Below, one piece after another: positions 15,671 through 24,863 of a stretch of 64,000 nucleotides of DNA (position 1 is the first letter of the stretch; every line of letters begins with the position of its first letter). The notes beneath the pieces are model-generated. The model had not been told where the DNA came from and did no database searches. It saw only the letters and a list, made by a program, of their open reading frames with translations. The translations under genes were made by a program, and so were the position numbers. Origin of the DNA: Brachybacterium fresconis (GTDB lineage Bacteria; Actinomycetota; Actinomycetes; Actinomycetales; Dermabacteraceae). The stretch covers positions 4,278,001-4,342,000 of the forward strand of contig NZ_JAGIOC010000001.1 in NCBI RefSeq assembly GCF_017876515.1, given 5' to 3'.

Positions 15671-18241
15671 ATGAAGCCGACCTCCACGATCACGGTGTCC
15701 TCCGTCCTCCCCGGTGCCCTCGAGCCCCTGCGCGAGCTGGCGCTGAACCTGCGATGGACCTGGCGCCGTCAGTGCGTCGACCTGTTCCGCTCGGTGGACC
15801 CCGAGGTCTTCGCCGACGTCGGGGAGAACCCCATCGCGATGCTCCCGCGGATCAGCGCCGGGCGCCTGGCGGAGGCCGCGCGCGATGAGTCCTTCCTGGC
15901 CCGGATGCGGGACGAGGTCGGCGATCTGCGCACCTATCTCGACTCCGGCCGCTGGTTCCAGCGCACCGTGCCCGAAGGCATGGGAACCGGTGCCGGGACG
16001 TCTCCGTCGATCGCTTACTTCTCCATGGAGTTCGGGATCACCCCGACCCTCCCCATCTACTCGGGGGGCCTGGGCATCCTGGCCGGTGACCATCTGAAGT
16101 CCGCCTCGGACCTCGGGGTGCCGATGGTCGCGATCGGCCTGCTCTACCAGGACGGATACTTCTCCCAGTCGCTGGACCGCTCCGGCTGGCAGCAGGAGTC
16201 CTACCGGCACAACGACCCCGAGCAGCTCCCGGTCCAGCCGCTGCGCGGCGCCGACGGCGAGCAGCTGACCGTCGCGATCACCCTGCCCGGCGGCCGCGAG
16301 GTCGACATCGCGATCTGGCGGGCCCAGGTGGGCCGGGTGCCGCTGCTGCTGCTGGACACGAACCTCGCCTCCAACGACGAGGGAGCTCGGCAGATCACCG
16401 ACCGCCTCTACGGCGGCGACCACGAGCACCGCATCCTCCAGGAGCTCGTCCTCGGCATCGGCGGTGTGCGGGCCGTTCAGGCCCACACGGCGGTCGCCGG
16501 CGTCCCCGCCCCGAGCGTCTTCCACCTCAACGAGGGTCACGCCGGCTTCTCCGGGCTCGAGCGGGTGGGGCGGCTGATGCAGGCCGGCTCCTCCTTCGCC
16601 GAGGCCGTCGCGGAGGTCCGCGCCGGGACCGTGTTCACCACCCACACCCCGGTGCCCGCCGGCATCGACCGCTTCGAGGCGGACCAGCTGCGGGGATACC
16701 TCGACGCGGACGAGTCGGGGCTGTCCCGGCTGATCCCTGCGCTCCCGGTCGAGGCCGCCCTGGCCCTCGGCATCGAGGAGGGCGGGGACGTCTTCAACAT
16801 GGCCCAGCTCGGCTTCCGCATCGCCCAGCGCTCCAACGGTGTCGCCCGGCTCCACGGCGCCGTCTCCCGCGCGATGTTCCAGGACCTCTACCCGGGCTTC
16901 GACGTGCCGGAGGTGCCGATCGGCTCGGTCACCAACGGCGTCCACCGCCGCACGTGGACCTCGCCGGCGATGGACGACCTGGTCACCAAGGCCATGGGCG
17001 CCGTGGACGTCTCCGCGCTCAGCGACTGGAGCGCGCTGGCCACCCTCACCGACCACGAGCTCACCGAGACCCGGGACACCCTGCGCGCGGATCTGGTCGA
17101 GATGGCCCGCACCCAGGTCAAGGAGTCCTGGCTGCGCCGCGGCGCCGACCAGGCCGAGCTCGCCTGGACCGGGACGATCCTGGACCCGCACGCGCTGACC
17201 ATCGGCTTCGCCCGACGGGTCTCGACCTACAAGCGGCTCACCCTGATGCTCTCGGATCCCGATCGGCTGCGGCGCATCCTCCAGGACGAGGAGCGCCCCG
17301 TCCAGATCGTCATCGCCGGGAAATCCCATCCCGCGGATCGTCCCGGCAAGGAGTTCCTCCAGCAGCTGGTCCGGTTCGCCGACGATCACGGAGTCCGCCA
17401 CCGCATCGCTTTCCTGCCCGACTACGACATCCGCATGGCCTCCGTGCTGATCGCCGGGGCCGACGTGTGGATGAACAACCCCATCCGCCCCGAGGAGGCC
17501 TCCGGCACCTCCGGGATGAAGGCCGTGCTCAACGGCGGCCTCACCTTCTCCGTCTCCGACGGCTGGTGGGACGAGATGAAGGACGACGACGCGGGCTGGA
17601 CGATCCCCACGGCCGCCGTCGATGACCAGGGCGAGCGCGATCGGCTCGAGGCCGACGCCCTGTACGAGATCCTCGAGAGCCGGATCGTGCCGCTGTTCTA
17701 CGAGCGCGACGCCCGCGGCATGCAGCGCGGCTGGATGACCAAGGTCCGCTCCTCGCTGGTGACGATCGCCCCCCGGATCACCGCCGCCCGCATGGTCCGC
17801 GACTATGTGAGTGATCTCTACCTGCCCGCGGCCCGCGCCGCCGCGGCGTTCACGGCGGAGCCGGCCCTGGCCGGTGCCTTCACCTCCTGGAAGGAGGACG
17901 TCCAGGCGGCCTGGCCTGCGGTCTCGGTCTCCTCCATGATGCTGGAGGGCACCGAGGAGGGTCGCGCCGCGACCGGCAGCGAGGTCACCGTGGTGGCCGA
18001 GGTGCAGCTGGGTGGTCTGAGCGAGGAGGACGTGCTCGTCGAGGCGGTGGTGGGCCCGCTCGCAGATGATGATGAGATCATCGAGCCTCATCTGATCCCC
18101 CTGCAGCGGGAGCAGGACGGCCGCTGGGTCGCCCGGGTCGCGCTGCCGTTCCCCGGCGAGATCGGCTGCACCGTGCGGGTCACCCCGCAGCATCCGGTGC
18201 TCGCCCATCGCGCCGAGCTCGGGCTGGTCGCCGCCGCCTGA
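15671..18241 (+). CDS. glgP: Alpha-glucan (maltodextrin/glycogen) phosphorylase, GT35
   Basis: This 856-residue enzyme belongs to the bacterial/archaeal alpha-glucan phosphorylase branch: an N-terminal DUF3417 segment (ALNLRWTWRRQ), SPSIAYFSMEFGI near 115, and the pyridoxal-phosphate site GTSGMKAVLNG with Lys 617. It releases glucose 1-phosphate from alpha-1,4-glucans. The ATG at 15671 lies six bases after TACCGT, so the mRNA is likely leaderless, and the 128-bp divergent gap to the sigma/anti-sigma fusion gene holds both promoters. A binding-protein gene follows within 35 bases and may be cotranscribed. Confidence 0.94.
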   Translation: MKPTSTITVSSVLPGALEPLRELALNLRWTWRRQCVDLFRSVDPEVFADVGENPIAMLPRISAGRLAEAARDESFLARMRDEVGDLRTYLDSGRWFQRTVPEGMGTGAGTSPSIAYFSMEFGITPTLPIYSGGLGILAGDHLKSASDLGVPMVAIGLLYQDGYFSQSLDRSGWQQESYRHNDPEQLPVQPLRGADGEQLTVAITLPGGREVDIAIWRAQVGRVPLLLLDTNLASNDEGARQITDRLYGGDHEHRILQELVLGIGGVRAVQAHTAVAGVPAPSVFHLNEGHAGFSGLERVGRLMQAGSSFAEAVAEVRAGTVFTTHTPVPAGIDRFEADQLRGYLDADESGLSRLIPALPVEAALALGIEEGGDVFNMAQLGFRIAQRSNGVARLHGAVSRAMFQDLYPGFDVPEVPIGSVTNGVHRRTWTSPAMDDLVTKAMGAVDVSALSDWSALATLTDHELTETRDTLRADLVEMARTQVKESWLRRGADQAELAWTGTILDPHALTIGFARRVSTYKRLTLMLSDPDRLRRILQDEERPVQIVIAGKSHPADRPGKEFLQQLVRFADDHGVRHRIAFLPDYDIRMASVLIAGADVWMNNPIRPEEASGTSGMKAVLNGGLTFSVSDGWWDEMKDDDAGWTIPTAAVDDQGERDRLEADALYEILESRIVPLFYERDARGMQRGWMTKVRSSLVTIAPRITAARMVRDYVSDLYLPAARAAAAFTAEPALAGAFTSWKEDVQAAWPAVSVSSMMLEGTEEGRAATGSEVTVVAEVQLGGLSEEDVLVEAVVGPLADDDEIIEPHLIPLQREQDGRWVARVALPFPGEIGCTVRVTPQHPVLAHRAELGLVAAA

Positions 18242-18276
18242 GCCGCCCGCAGCACCCCGCCCGGAAGGTCCCGCCC

Positions 18277-19599
18277 GTGCCGACCCGTCGTCAGATCCTG
18301 CTGTCCACCGCCGCGATGGGCCTGGCCGGGGCCGGAACCCTCGCCGGGTGCACCCGGGAGAGTCCCGCCGATGCTGCTGCCCCCGGCACCCTGCGGATGC
18401 GGGTCTGGGACGATGCGGCGGCCTCCGCCTACGAGGCCTCTCTGGAGGCCTTCACCCGGAAGACCGGGATCGCCGTCGAGGTCGAGGTGATGGTCTGGGA
18501 CGACTACTGGAAGCAGCTGCCCCTGGACGTCGCCGACGAGGCGCTGCCGGACGTGCTGTGGATGAACACGGCGAACCTCGCCGGCATCCAGGCAGGTGGG
18601 CAGCTCCTCGAGCTCGGGGGGATCGTCGGGGACCAGGCCTCGCAGTGGGAGGAGACCGCCACCGATCTCTATCGGATCGATGACGCGCTGTGGGGAGTGC
18701 CCCAGATCTGGGACCAGAGCATCCTGCTGGCCCATCACGACCTGGTCGCCGGTGCCGACGGCGACGCCTCGGCGCTCACCTTCGACCCCGGCGCCCCGAG
18801 CGATCCGCTGCGGGAGCTCGCCCGGAAGATCACGGTGGACGGCGAGGGCCTCCATCCCGGGGACGAGGGCTTCGACGCCGCGTCCCGGGCCGTCTTCGGT
18901 TTCGGCTCCCATCCCGACCGCACGGCGGTGCTGGGCCCCTTCATCGCCGCGCAGGGAGGCACCTGGCAGGACGAGGAGGGCCATTTCGCCTTCGCCTCGT
19001 CGGAGGGCGTCAGCGCCGTGCAGTACCTCGCGGATCTCGCCGCCGATCACCTCGCGCCGGCGGGCGCGGAGACGGTGGCCGACGAGCAGCTGTGCCAGAG
19101 CCTGTTCCTCGAGGGCAAGCTCGGCCTGCTGCAGACGGGGACCTACGACCTGCACACGGTCCGCGAGGGGATCGCCGACTCCTTCGACTGGAGCGTCCAC
19201 CCGGTGGTCGCCGGCTCCGAAGGCCCGCGCCCGCTAGTGCACGCGGTCGCGGCGCTCGGGGTCGACCCGGGCGACGAGGACCGCGCGGCCGACATCGAGA
19301 AGCTGCTGGCCTGGCTGGGCAGCGCCGACGGGCAGCGACCGCTCGCGGAGAACCTCCTCGGGATCCCCGCCCACCGCGAGCTGCACGGCACCTGGCAGAA
19401 GGCCTGGGAGGCCGCGGGCGTGGACGTCTCCGCTCTCGCCACGGTCCCCGACGAGCCCGCGCTGCCGGAGCGGGGCAACCGCTCCGCGGAGGGCACCGGG
19501 GCCGCGCTGGCGATCATCGGGCAGATCTTCCAGGGCAAGGAGTCCGCGGAGGAGGCCCTGCCGACGGCGCAGCAGAAGGCCCGCGCAGCGCGGCACTGA
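18277..19599 (+). CDS. Extracellular solute-binding lipoprotein, ABC sugar type, without permease genes
   Basis: The 440-residue protein begins with a twin-arginine-like signal (TRRQILLSTAAMGLAGAG) ending in a lipobox LAGC near residue 27, and has the family-1 solute-binding fold of sugar importers (DDYWKQLPLDVADEALPDVLWMN split over residues 70-95). The GTG start at 18277 has a GGAAGG site. It stands 35 bases after glgP, which suggests alpha-glucan or maltodextrin uptake, but no permease or ATPase gene is nearby, so partners must be encoded elsewhere. Its stop codon lies in the first copies of a 10-bp tandem repeat. Confidence 0.88.
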   Translation: MPTRRQILLSTAAMGLAGAGTLAGCTRESPADAAAPGTLRMRVWDDAAASAYEASLEAFTRKTGIAVEVEVMVWDDYWKQLPLDVADEALPDVLWMNTANLAGIQAGGQLLELGGIVGDQASQWEETATDLYRIDDALWGVPQIWDQSILLAHHDLVAGADGDASALTFDPGAPSDPLRELARKITVDGEGLHPGDEGFDAASRAVFGFGSHPDRTAVLGPFIAAQGGTWQDEEGHFAFASSEGVSAVQYLADLAADHLAPAGAETVADEQLCQSLFLEGKLGLLQTGTYDLHTVREGIADSFDWSVHPVVAGSEGPRPLVHAVAALGVDPGDEDRAADIEKLLAWLGSADGQRPLAENLLGIPAHRELHGTWQKAWEAAGVDVSALATVPDEPALPERGNRSAEGTGAALAIIGQIFQGKESAEEALPTAQQKARAARH

Positions 19600-19664
19600 G
19601 CGGCACTGAGCGGCACTGAGCGGCACTGAGCGGCACTGAGCGGCACTGAGCGGCACTGAGCGGC
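19591..19664. repeat. Tandem repeat, 7 perfect copies of a 10-bp unit over a stop codon
   Basis: The unit CGGCACTGAG is repeated seven times without a change (19591-19660), then CGGC. It covers the stop codon of the solute-binding protein gene and most of the gap to the convergent thioesterase gene. Because the unit length is not a multiple of three and contains TGA, every forward frame reaches a stop within the array. Confidence 0.97.
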
Positions 19665-19682
19665 GGAGCGTCCCCGCCGGGG

Positions 19683-20618
19683 TCAGCTCTCGCGCTTGAC
19701 CCGGATCATGCCCTCCTGGGTGACGGTCGCGACCAGGTCACCGGAACGGTCGAACATCTGACCATGGGTGAGACCGCGCCCCCCGGAGGCGGAGGGGGAG
19801 CGCTGGACGTACAGCAGCCACTCGTTGGCGTCCACGTGCCGGTGCCACCAGATCGCATGGTCGATCGTGGCCATCCGCAGCCCGGGCGTGATCCAGCTCA
19901 GCCCCTGTCGGCGCAGGATCGGCTCGAAGGGCGTGTAGTCGCTGGCGAAGGAGAGGATCGCGTCGTGCAGCAGCGGATCGGCCTGGACCGGGGCGAGGGT
20001 GCGCATCCACACCATCTGCGTATCGGCCACCTCGGAGGCCGGATCCGGCTGCAGGTAGATCGGATCGGTGACGTGCCGGATGTCGATCGGACGCTGGGTG
20101 GCCCAGTAGCGGGCCACGGGGTGCTCGATCCCCTGGAGCACCTCGGCGGTGGTCGGCAGCCCTTCGGGGTCCGGGGCCTCGGGCGCCCGCTCCTGATGCT
20201 CGAGACCGTCCTGCTGCTCCTGGAACGACGCGGTCATCGCCAGGATCGTGCGATCGGCCTCGTCGGCCGAGCGGGACGGCTGGGTGGCCAGCACGCGCCG
20301 CACCGAGAAGGAGCCCCCGTCGCGCAGCGCATCGACCTGGAAGCGGATCGGGTGCGCCGGATCGCCGGGAGCGAGGAAATAGGAGTACATCGAGTGGATG
20401 CGGCGTCCCTCGGGAACGGTGCGGCCCACCGCGGTGACGGCCTGGCCCATCACCTGCCCGCCGAACACGTGCCCACCCGGCTGCGGGGAGGAGTCCCCCT
20501 CGTACGCGGCGACGGTGGCGGGGGTCGCGAAGTCCGCGGAGATCTCGATCTCGCGCAGGTCGAGCAGGTCGATCAGACCGGCCGCGATCTCCGACGGGTC
20601 AGGGCTGGAGGGCGTCAT
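19683..20618 (-). CDS. Acyl-CoA thioesterase II (TesB family)
   Basis: A 311-residue double-hotdog thioesterase. The N-terminal hotdog has GGHVFGGQVMGQAVTAV (about 45-62) and SMYSYFLAPGDP; the C-terminal hotdog contains ILSFASDYTPFEP, the TesB motif around the catalytic Asp, and later TIDHAIWWHRH. The enzyme hydrolyses acyl-CoA thioesters of medium to long chain. The start ATG at 20618 is preferred over ATG 20639 because TACGAT (20626-20631) ends seven bases upstream, fitting a leaderless message. It is divergent from a second thioesterase with only 42 bases between. Confidence 0.92.
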   Translation of the reverse strand: MTPSSPDPSEIAAGLIDLLDLREIEISADFATPATVAAYEGDSSPQPGGHVFGGQVMGQAVTAVGRTVPEGRRIHSMYSYFLAPGDPAHPIRFQVDALRDGGSFSVRRVLATQPSRSADEADRTILAMTASFQEQQDGLEHQERAPEAPDPEGLPTTAEVLQGIEHPVARYWATQRPIDIRHVTDPIYLQPDPASEVADTQMVWMRTLAPVQADPLLHDAILSFASDYTPFEPILRRQGLSWITPGLRMATIDHAIWWHRHVDANEWLLYVQRSPSASGGRGLTHGQMFDRSGDLVATVTQEGMIRVKRES

Positions 20619-20660
20619 GACGTCGATCGTACTGGTCATGGGGGTCTTAGGATGGCCGGC

Positions 20661-21152
20661 ATGGATCATCCGCATCACCTCGACATCGACGTGCCGGTCC
20701 GCTGGACCGACCTGGACGCCTACGGGCACGTGAACAACGCCGCCATGGTGCGGCTGCTGGAGGAGGCCCGCATCGGCGCCTTCTGGACGGCCCCCGAGGA
20801 GCAGCTCGCCCTCGGCGCCACCGCGCCTGCCGCGGCACTGCCGGGCGGCGGGACCGACTCACCGATCTCCACCGTGATCGCCTCGCAGCGCATCGAGTAC
20901 GCGCGCTCGATGGGGCACCGCCGGGACGGGGCCGTGGTGCGGCTGTGGATCTCCCGACTCGGGGGAGCCAGCCTGAGCGTGGACTACCTGGTGCTCACCC
21001 GCGACGACCCCGCGGGCGAGGCCCCCTACGCCCGGGCCCGCACCGTGGTGGTGATGGTCGAGGCCGCCACCGGCGCCCCGGTGCGGCTGGACGCCGAGAC
21101 CCGCGAGATCCTGGGCCGCTTCACCGGCGAGGGCCTCAGCTTCCGCGACTGA
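20661..21152 (+). CDS. 4-hydroxybenzoyl-CoA thioesterase-type hotdog protein
   Basis: A 163-residue single-hotdog protein with the YbgC/4HBT pattern VRWTDLDAYGHVNNAAMVRLLEEAR split over residues 13-37, where D-x-x-G-H-V-N-N contains the catalytic Asp. Homologues such as Rv2475c sit near ettA in mycobacteria, as here. ATG at 20661 is seven bases after TAGGAT (20648-20653), again a leaderless arrangement. The in-frame ATG at 20652 overlaps that hexamer and is less likely. Confidence 0.9.
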   Translation: MDHPHHLDIDVPVRWTDLDAYGHVNNAAMVRLLEEARIGAFWTAPEEQLALGATAPAAALPGGGTDSPISTVIASQRIEYARSMGHRRDGAVVRLWISRLGGASLSVDYLVLTRDDPAGEAPYARARTVVVMVEAATGAPVRLDAETREILGRFTGEGLSFRD

Positions 21153-21186
21153 GGCGTCCGCGCCGGAGACGGTCGGGCGCGGTGGA

Positions 21187-21624
21187 TCAGGTCAGGTGGT
21201 CCGGGACGGTCCGTCCGGCCGCCGGGGCCTCGCCGCCGTCGACCGTGTTGACCATCGAGTGCGCCGCCCGGTCCAGGTAGTCGCTCAGGGCTTCGGCGTA
21301 CATCGGTGCCAGGTCGAGGGAGTCCACGGCGTCCTGCATGTGCTGCAGCCAGGCATCGCGGGCGGCCGGGGAGACCGGGAAGACCGCGTGGCGCATCCGC
21401 AGCCGCGGGTGCCCGCGGGTCTCCCCGTAGGTCTTGGGTCCGCCCCAGTACTGCTCCAGGAAGGTGCGCAGACGCTCCTTGGCCCCGGTGAGGTCCTCCT
21501 CCGGGTACATGGGGCGCAGCAGCGGGTCCTCGGCGACGCCGTCGTAGAAGCGGTCCACGAGCGTCGCGAAGGTCGCGTGGCCGCCGACGGCCTCGAAGAA
21601 GGAGATTTGTTCGCTGGGGGACAT
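21187..21624 (-). CDS. glbO: Truncated hemoglobin, group II (GlbO type)
   Basis: The 145-residue protein is a 2-on-2 globin: [20 protein letters not shown] with aromatic residues at the distal positions, the proximal heme ligand His 79 in [10 protein letters not shown], and Trp 92 (G8) in ARDAWLQHM, which mark group II (trHbO). The C-terminal 15 residues are an extension. Such proteins bind oxygen and are tied to respiration or peroxide and NO chemistry. ATG at 21624 has a GGAGGAA site. It lies 14 bases after the mscS stop, so it is the last gene of the iron-uptake operon; control by iron would make sense for a heme protein but is inference. Confidence 0.93.
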   Translation of the reverse strand: MSPSEQISFFEAVGGHATFATLVDRFYDGVAEDPLLRPMYPEEDLTGAKERLRTFLEQYWGGPKTYGETRGHPRLRMRHAVFPVSPAARDAWLQHMQDAVDSLDLAPMYAEALSDYLDRAAHSMVNTVDGGEAPAAGRTVPDHLT

Positions 21625-21638
21625 CGGATTTCCTCCGG

Positions 21639-22601
21639 TCAGGACGTCAGGGACTCGCCGAAGCGGGGCAGCGCGAAGGAGATGTCGGTCTCGGCGAAGG
21701 CATCGCGGACGCGGCCGCGCAGCTCCCGCTCGAGGCCCCACTGCTCGCCCGGGGAGGTCTGGATGATCACGCGGCGCTGGTAGCGGTTGGCGTCGACGTC
21801 CAGCATGCCGCTGATGTCCGCCGGGGACTGGATGATCTCCGACCAGTGGGGGTCCTTCGCGAGGTCGAGGGTGACCGCGTGGAGCGCCTTGGAGACCAGG
21901 GTGTCGTCGGCCGAGGCGTCGATGTCCAGGACCACCACGGCGTTGGAGTATCCGCGGGAGTAGTTGCCCACGCGGATGATCTCGCCGTTGCGGACGGTCC
22001 ACAGCACGCCGTCGATCCCGCGGACCTGCGCCACGCGCAGGTTGATGCCCACCACGGTGCCCTCGGCGTACTCGAGGTCGACGTAGTCGCCGACGGCGAC
22101 GATGTCCTCGAAGAGCATGACGATGCCGGCGACGACGTCCTTGATGATGGTCTGCGCGCCGATGCCGGCGGCCAGGCCGATCACGCCGAGGGAGGCGATC
22201 ACCGGGGCGATGTTCACCCCGATCTTGTCGAGGATCATCACCGCGGCCACAGCCCAGATCAGCATGTGCGCCACGTTGCGGGCGACGTTGGAGAGGGTCT
22301 CGGCGCGCTGCTCCCGACGGACCTGCGCGGCCTTCTGGGAGCGGGCGTCGCGCTTGACGACGGCACCGGCCACGCTGGAGAGCTTGGTGCCGGATTCGGC
22401 CATGGTGCGGAAGAAGCGTCGCAGCAGCCAGCTGGCCACCAGCGTCGCGACGGTGGCGGCCAGCAGGATCACGACGATCATCAGGCCGTCCGTGGTCAGC
22501 CAGCGGACCAGGGCCTCCATCAGGCTCAGCGCCTGATCGGTGCCGGGGTCGGCGAGCAGGGTTCCGGGGTCGAAGGAGTCCTCAGGCATGTTCTCGACCA
22601 T
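21639..22601 (-). CDS. MscS-family small-conductance mechanosensitive channel
   Basis: This 320-residue membrane protein has two N-terminal helices (about 35-60 and 105-125) and the MscS pore helix [19 protein letters not shown] followed by [15 protein letters not shown]. The beta domain [19 protein letters not shown] and the C-terminal alpha/beta domain follow. It releases osmolytes under hypo-osmotic stress. ATG at 22601 overlaps the end of the preceding permease gene by 20 bases; ATG at 22589 is an alternative. Cotranscription with iron-uptake permeases and glbO is unusual. Confidence 0.92.
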   Translation of the reverse strand: MVENMPEDSFDPGTLLADPGTDQALSLMEALVRWLTTDGLMIVVILLAATVATLVASWLLRRFFRTMAESGTKLSSVAGAVVKRDARSQKAAQVRREQRAETLSNVARNVAHMLIWAVAAVMILDKIGVNIAPVIASLGVIGLAAGIGAQTIIKDVVAGIVMLFEDIVAVGDYVDLEYAEGTVVGINLRVAQVRGIDGVLWTVRNGEIIRVGNYSRGYSNAVVVLDIDASADDTLVSKALHAVTLDLAKDPHWSEIIQSPADISGMLDVDANRYQRRVIIQTSPGEQWGLERELRGRVRDAFAETDISFALPRFGESLTS

Positions 22602-23652
22602 AACGCCCACCGGTGTGCAGTCGCTGGAGAGCGGGGGCCAGCAGGAGGCCGACGAGATACACCCCACCGAGCACGATCGTGACCACCCCGACGGGCAGCG
22701 CCGTCGGCAGGACGTGCTGGGCGACCAGGTCGGCCCCGCCCAGCAGCACCGCCCCCGTGGCGGCGCTCGCCCCGAGCGGGATGCCGGTGCCGGCGACCAG
22801 GCGTTTGGCCAGCTGCGGCGCCGAGAGCGCGACGAAGGCGATCGGCCCGGACAGCGCGGTCACGGCCGCGACCAGCACCACGGCCAGCAGCAGGATCCGC
22901 CGCCGGGTGCGTTCCACGGCGACGCCGTGCACCGCGGCGACGTCGTCGCCGAGCTCGAGCTGGCGCATCAGGGGCACGCAGACCAGCATGGCGGGCACCG
23001 CCAGCACCAGCAGGACCAGCACCGGCAGCATCCCTGCCCAGTCGATGAGCGACAGCGTCCCCGCGCCCCACATGCTCGCCGCCATCGCGACCTCTTCCTG
23101 GGCCTGCAGCAGGATCCACACGTTGACGGCATGGAGCATCGCCGCGACCGCGATCCCCACGACGATCAGACGGAACCCCTGGACCCCGTCGCGCCGCGCC
23201 AGCAGATACACGACCACGGCGGTGCCCAGACCGCCGGCCAGCGCCCCGATCGCGGTGGCGGCGCCGCCGAGCGTCCCGGCCAGCGCCGGCGGGGCCACCA
23301 GGGTCAGCAGCAGCACGCCGGTATAGGCGCCGGTGGAGAAGCCGAGCACGTCGGGCGAGCCCAGCGGGTTGCGGGTCAGGGTCTGGAAGATCGCGCCCGA
23401 GAGGGCGAGCGCCGCCCCGAACACCACCGCGGCCACGGCGCGCGGCAGCCGCCATTGCAGCACGATGGTGCTGGTGAACTCACCGCGCCCCGCCAGGGCC
23501 TGCAGCAGCTGGCCGGGCCCCATCGGGAAGTCGCCGCGGGAGAGGGAGATCAGGGTCAGGGCCACGGCGGCCAGTACCAGGGCGGTGACGACGAGGCGGC
23601 CGCGGAGGCGCCGGGTGCGCCGCACGTCGCGGTCGGTGGTGGCGGCGCTCAT
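22582..23652 (-). CDS. Iron-siderophore ABC transporter permease (FecCD), second subunit
   Basis: A 356-residue FecCD/BtuC-type permease with about nine or ten hydrophobic segments and the family landmarks RLPRAVAAVVFGAALALSGA, TRNPLGSPDVLGFS, and the coupling region LSGPIAFVALSAPQLAKRL. The start ATG overlaps the stop of the first permease (ATGA), so the two are translationally coupled and probably form a heterodimer. No ATPase gene accompanies them in this window. Confidence 0.93.
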   Translation of the reverse strand: MSAATTDRDVRRTRRLRGRLVVTALVLAAVALTLISLSRGDFPMGPGQLLQALAGRGEFTSTIVLQWRLPRAVAAVVFGAALALSGAIFQTLTRNPLGSPDVLGFSTGAYTGVLLLTLVAPPALAGTLGGAATAIGALAGGLGTAVVVYLLARRDGVQGFRLIVVGIAVAAMLHAVNVWILLQAQEEVAMAASMWGAGTLSLIDWAGMLPVLVLLVLAVPAMLVCVPLMRQLELGDDVAAVHGVAVERTRRRILLLAVVLVAAVTALSGPIAFVALSAPQLAKRLVAGTGIPLGASAATGAVLLGGADLVAQHVLPTALPVGVVTIVLGGVYLVGLLLAPALQRLHTGGRYGREHA

Positions 23653-24749
23653 ATCCCGCTCGCCCGTCGCCGGCGCACCAGGATGATCAGCACCGGCGCG
23701 CCCAGCAGGGCGCTGATGATGCCCACGGGCACCTCGCCGGGCCACATCACCAGGCGGGCGAGGACGTCGGCCGCCACCATGATCACCGCCGACAGCAGAG
23801 CGGCCAGCGGCAGCAGCCGCGTCTGATCGGGGCCGACGATCCAGCGGGCCACGTGCGGGGCCATCAGTCCGAGGAAGACGATCGGACCGGCCAGCGCCGT
23901 GGCGGAGCCGGCCAGCAGCGTGATGGCCAGCACCAGGGCGAAGCGGGTGCGCTGGACGTGCGCCCCGAGTGCGGCGGCCATGTCCTCCCCGAGCGTCAGA
24001 GCGTTCATGGGCCCGGCGAGCGCCAGCGCGAGCACCACGCCGACGGCGGCCACCGGCAGGGCGGGCAGCGCCGTCTCCCAGCCGCGCTGGGAGAGATCGC
24101 CGCTCTCCCAGATCAGCAGGATCGAGTACTCCCGCGGGTTCGACAGCCGCAGGGCGGAGGTGATCCCGGCCAGCACCGCGCCGAGCGCGACCCCGGCCAG
24201 GGTGAGGCGCTCGGGGGTGATCACCCCTGCCCCCAGGGTGCCGATGAGGAACACGGCGCCGGTGGCGAGGAACGCTCCCACCAGGCAGGCCGCGACGAAC
24301 ACGGCGGGGGAGGAGGCCCCCAGCAGCACGATCGCCAGCACGACGGCGAAGGCCGCACCCGCATTGACCCCGAGCAGCCCCGGCTCGGCCAGGGGATTGC
24401 GGGTCAGGACCTGCATCAGCGCCCCGGCCAGCCCCAGCGCGGCCCCCGCCGCGAGGGCGATCACCGTGCGCGGCAGGCGCAGGGCGATCACCGCCGAGTA
24501 GTCCTGCGTCGTGATCGAGAGGGCCTCGGCCCGCTGCTGCGGCCCCTGTCCGGAGCCCGCAGAGGTGGCGGCGTCGAACAGGATGCGGCTGACGGTCGCC
24601 GGAGCCACCGGGCGGGAGCCGAGGTAGAGGCTCGCCGCGGTCAGCAGCGCCAGGGCGGCCAGGGCGACCATGATCGCGACCACCGCACGCGGGCGCGGTC
24701 GGGCACGCCCGGTGCGCGGGCGGCTCGAGGTCGGCGAGTGACCGGTCAC
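23649..24749 (-). CDS. Iron-siderophore ABC transporter permease (FecCD), first subunit
   Basis: A 366-residue FecCD permease with RLPRTVIALAAGAALGLAGA, TRNPLAEPGLLGVN, and ALAGPIVFLGLMAPHVAR. The GTG at 24749 follows a GGAAG site. The reading frame stays open far upstream, but that extension runs antisense through the binding-protein and pepN genes and is spurious. The promoter must lie in the 114-bp divergent gap, where TACCCT on this strand overlaps the DtxR-type box, so iron should repress it. Confidence 0.93.
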   Translation of the reverse strand: MTGHSPTSSRPRTGRARPRPRAVVAIMVALAALALLTAASLYLGSRPVAPATVSRILFDAATSAGSGQGPQQRAEALSITTQDYSAVIALRLPRTVIALAAGAALGLAGALMQVLTRNPLAEPGLLGVNAGAAFAVVLAIVLLGASSPAVFVAACLVGAFLATGAVFLIGTLGAGVITPERLTLAGVALGAVLAGITSALRLSNPREYSILLIWESGDLSQRGWETALPALPVAAVGVVLALALAGPMNALTLGEDMAAALGAHVQRTRFALVLAITLLAGSATALAGPIVFLGLMAPHVARWIVGPDQTRLLPLAALLSAVIMVAADVLARLVMWPGEVPVGIISALLGAPVLIILVRRRRASGI

Positions 24750-24790
24750 AATCTGCTTCCGACGTGGTGGTGGGCTCTTCTCGCCCCGTG

Positions 24791-24809
24791 CGAGGTAAGG
24801 GTAACCTTG
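24791..24809. promoter_or_regulatory. DtxR/IdeR-type iron box between divergent siderophore-uptake genes
   Basis: The core AGGTAAGGGTAACCT (24793-24807) matches the DtxR/IdeR operator (AGGTTAGGCTAACCT) at 13 of 15 positions. It overlaps TAACCT (24802-24807), a -10 candidate for the rightward gene, and TACCCT on the opposite strand (24798-24803) for the leftward one. A repressor bound here would block both divergent promoters when iron is sufficient. Confidence 0.8.
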
Positions 24810-24863
24810 CCTGCGGTCCCTCCGGGACCGGCATGTCCGACCCGCATCCCACGGAGCCCCTCC

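Noticed and set aside
19591..19664. CRISPR-like array
   Set aside because: Ten-base units follow each other without spacers, and no cas gene is near.
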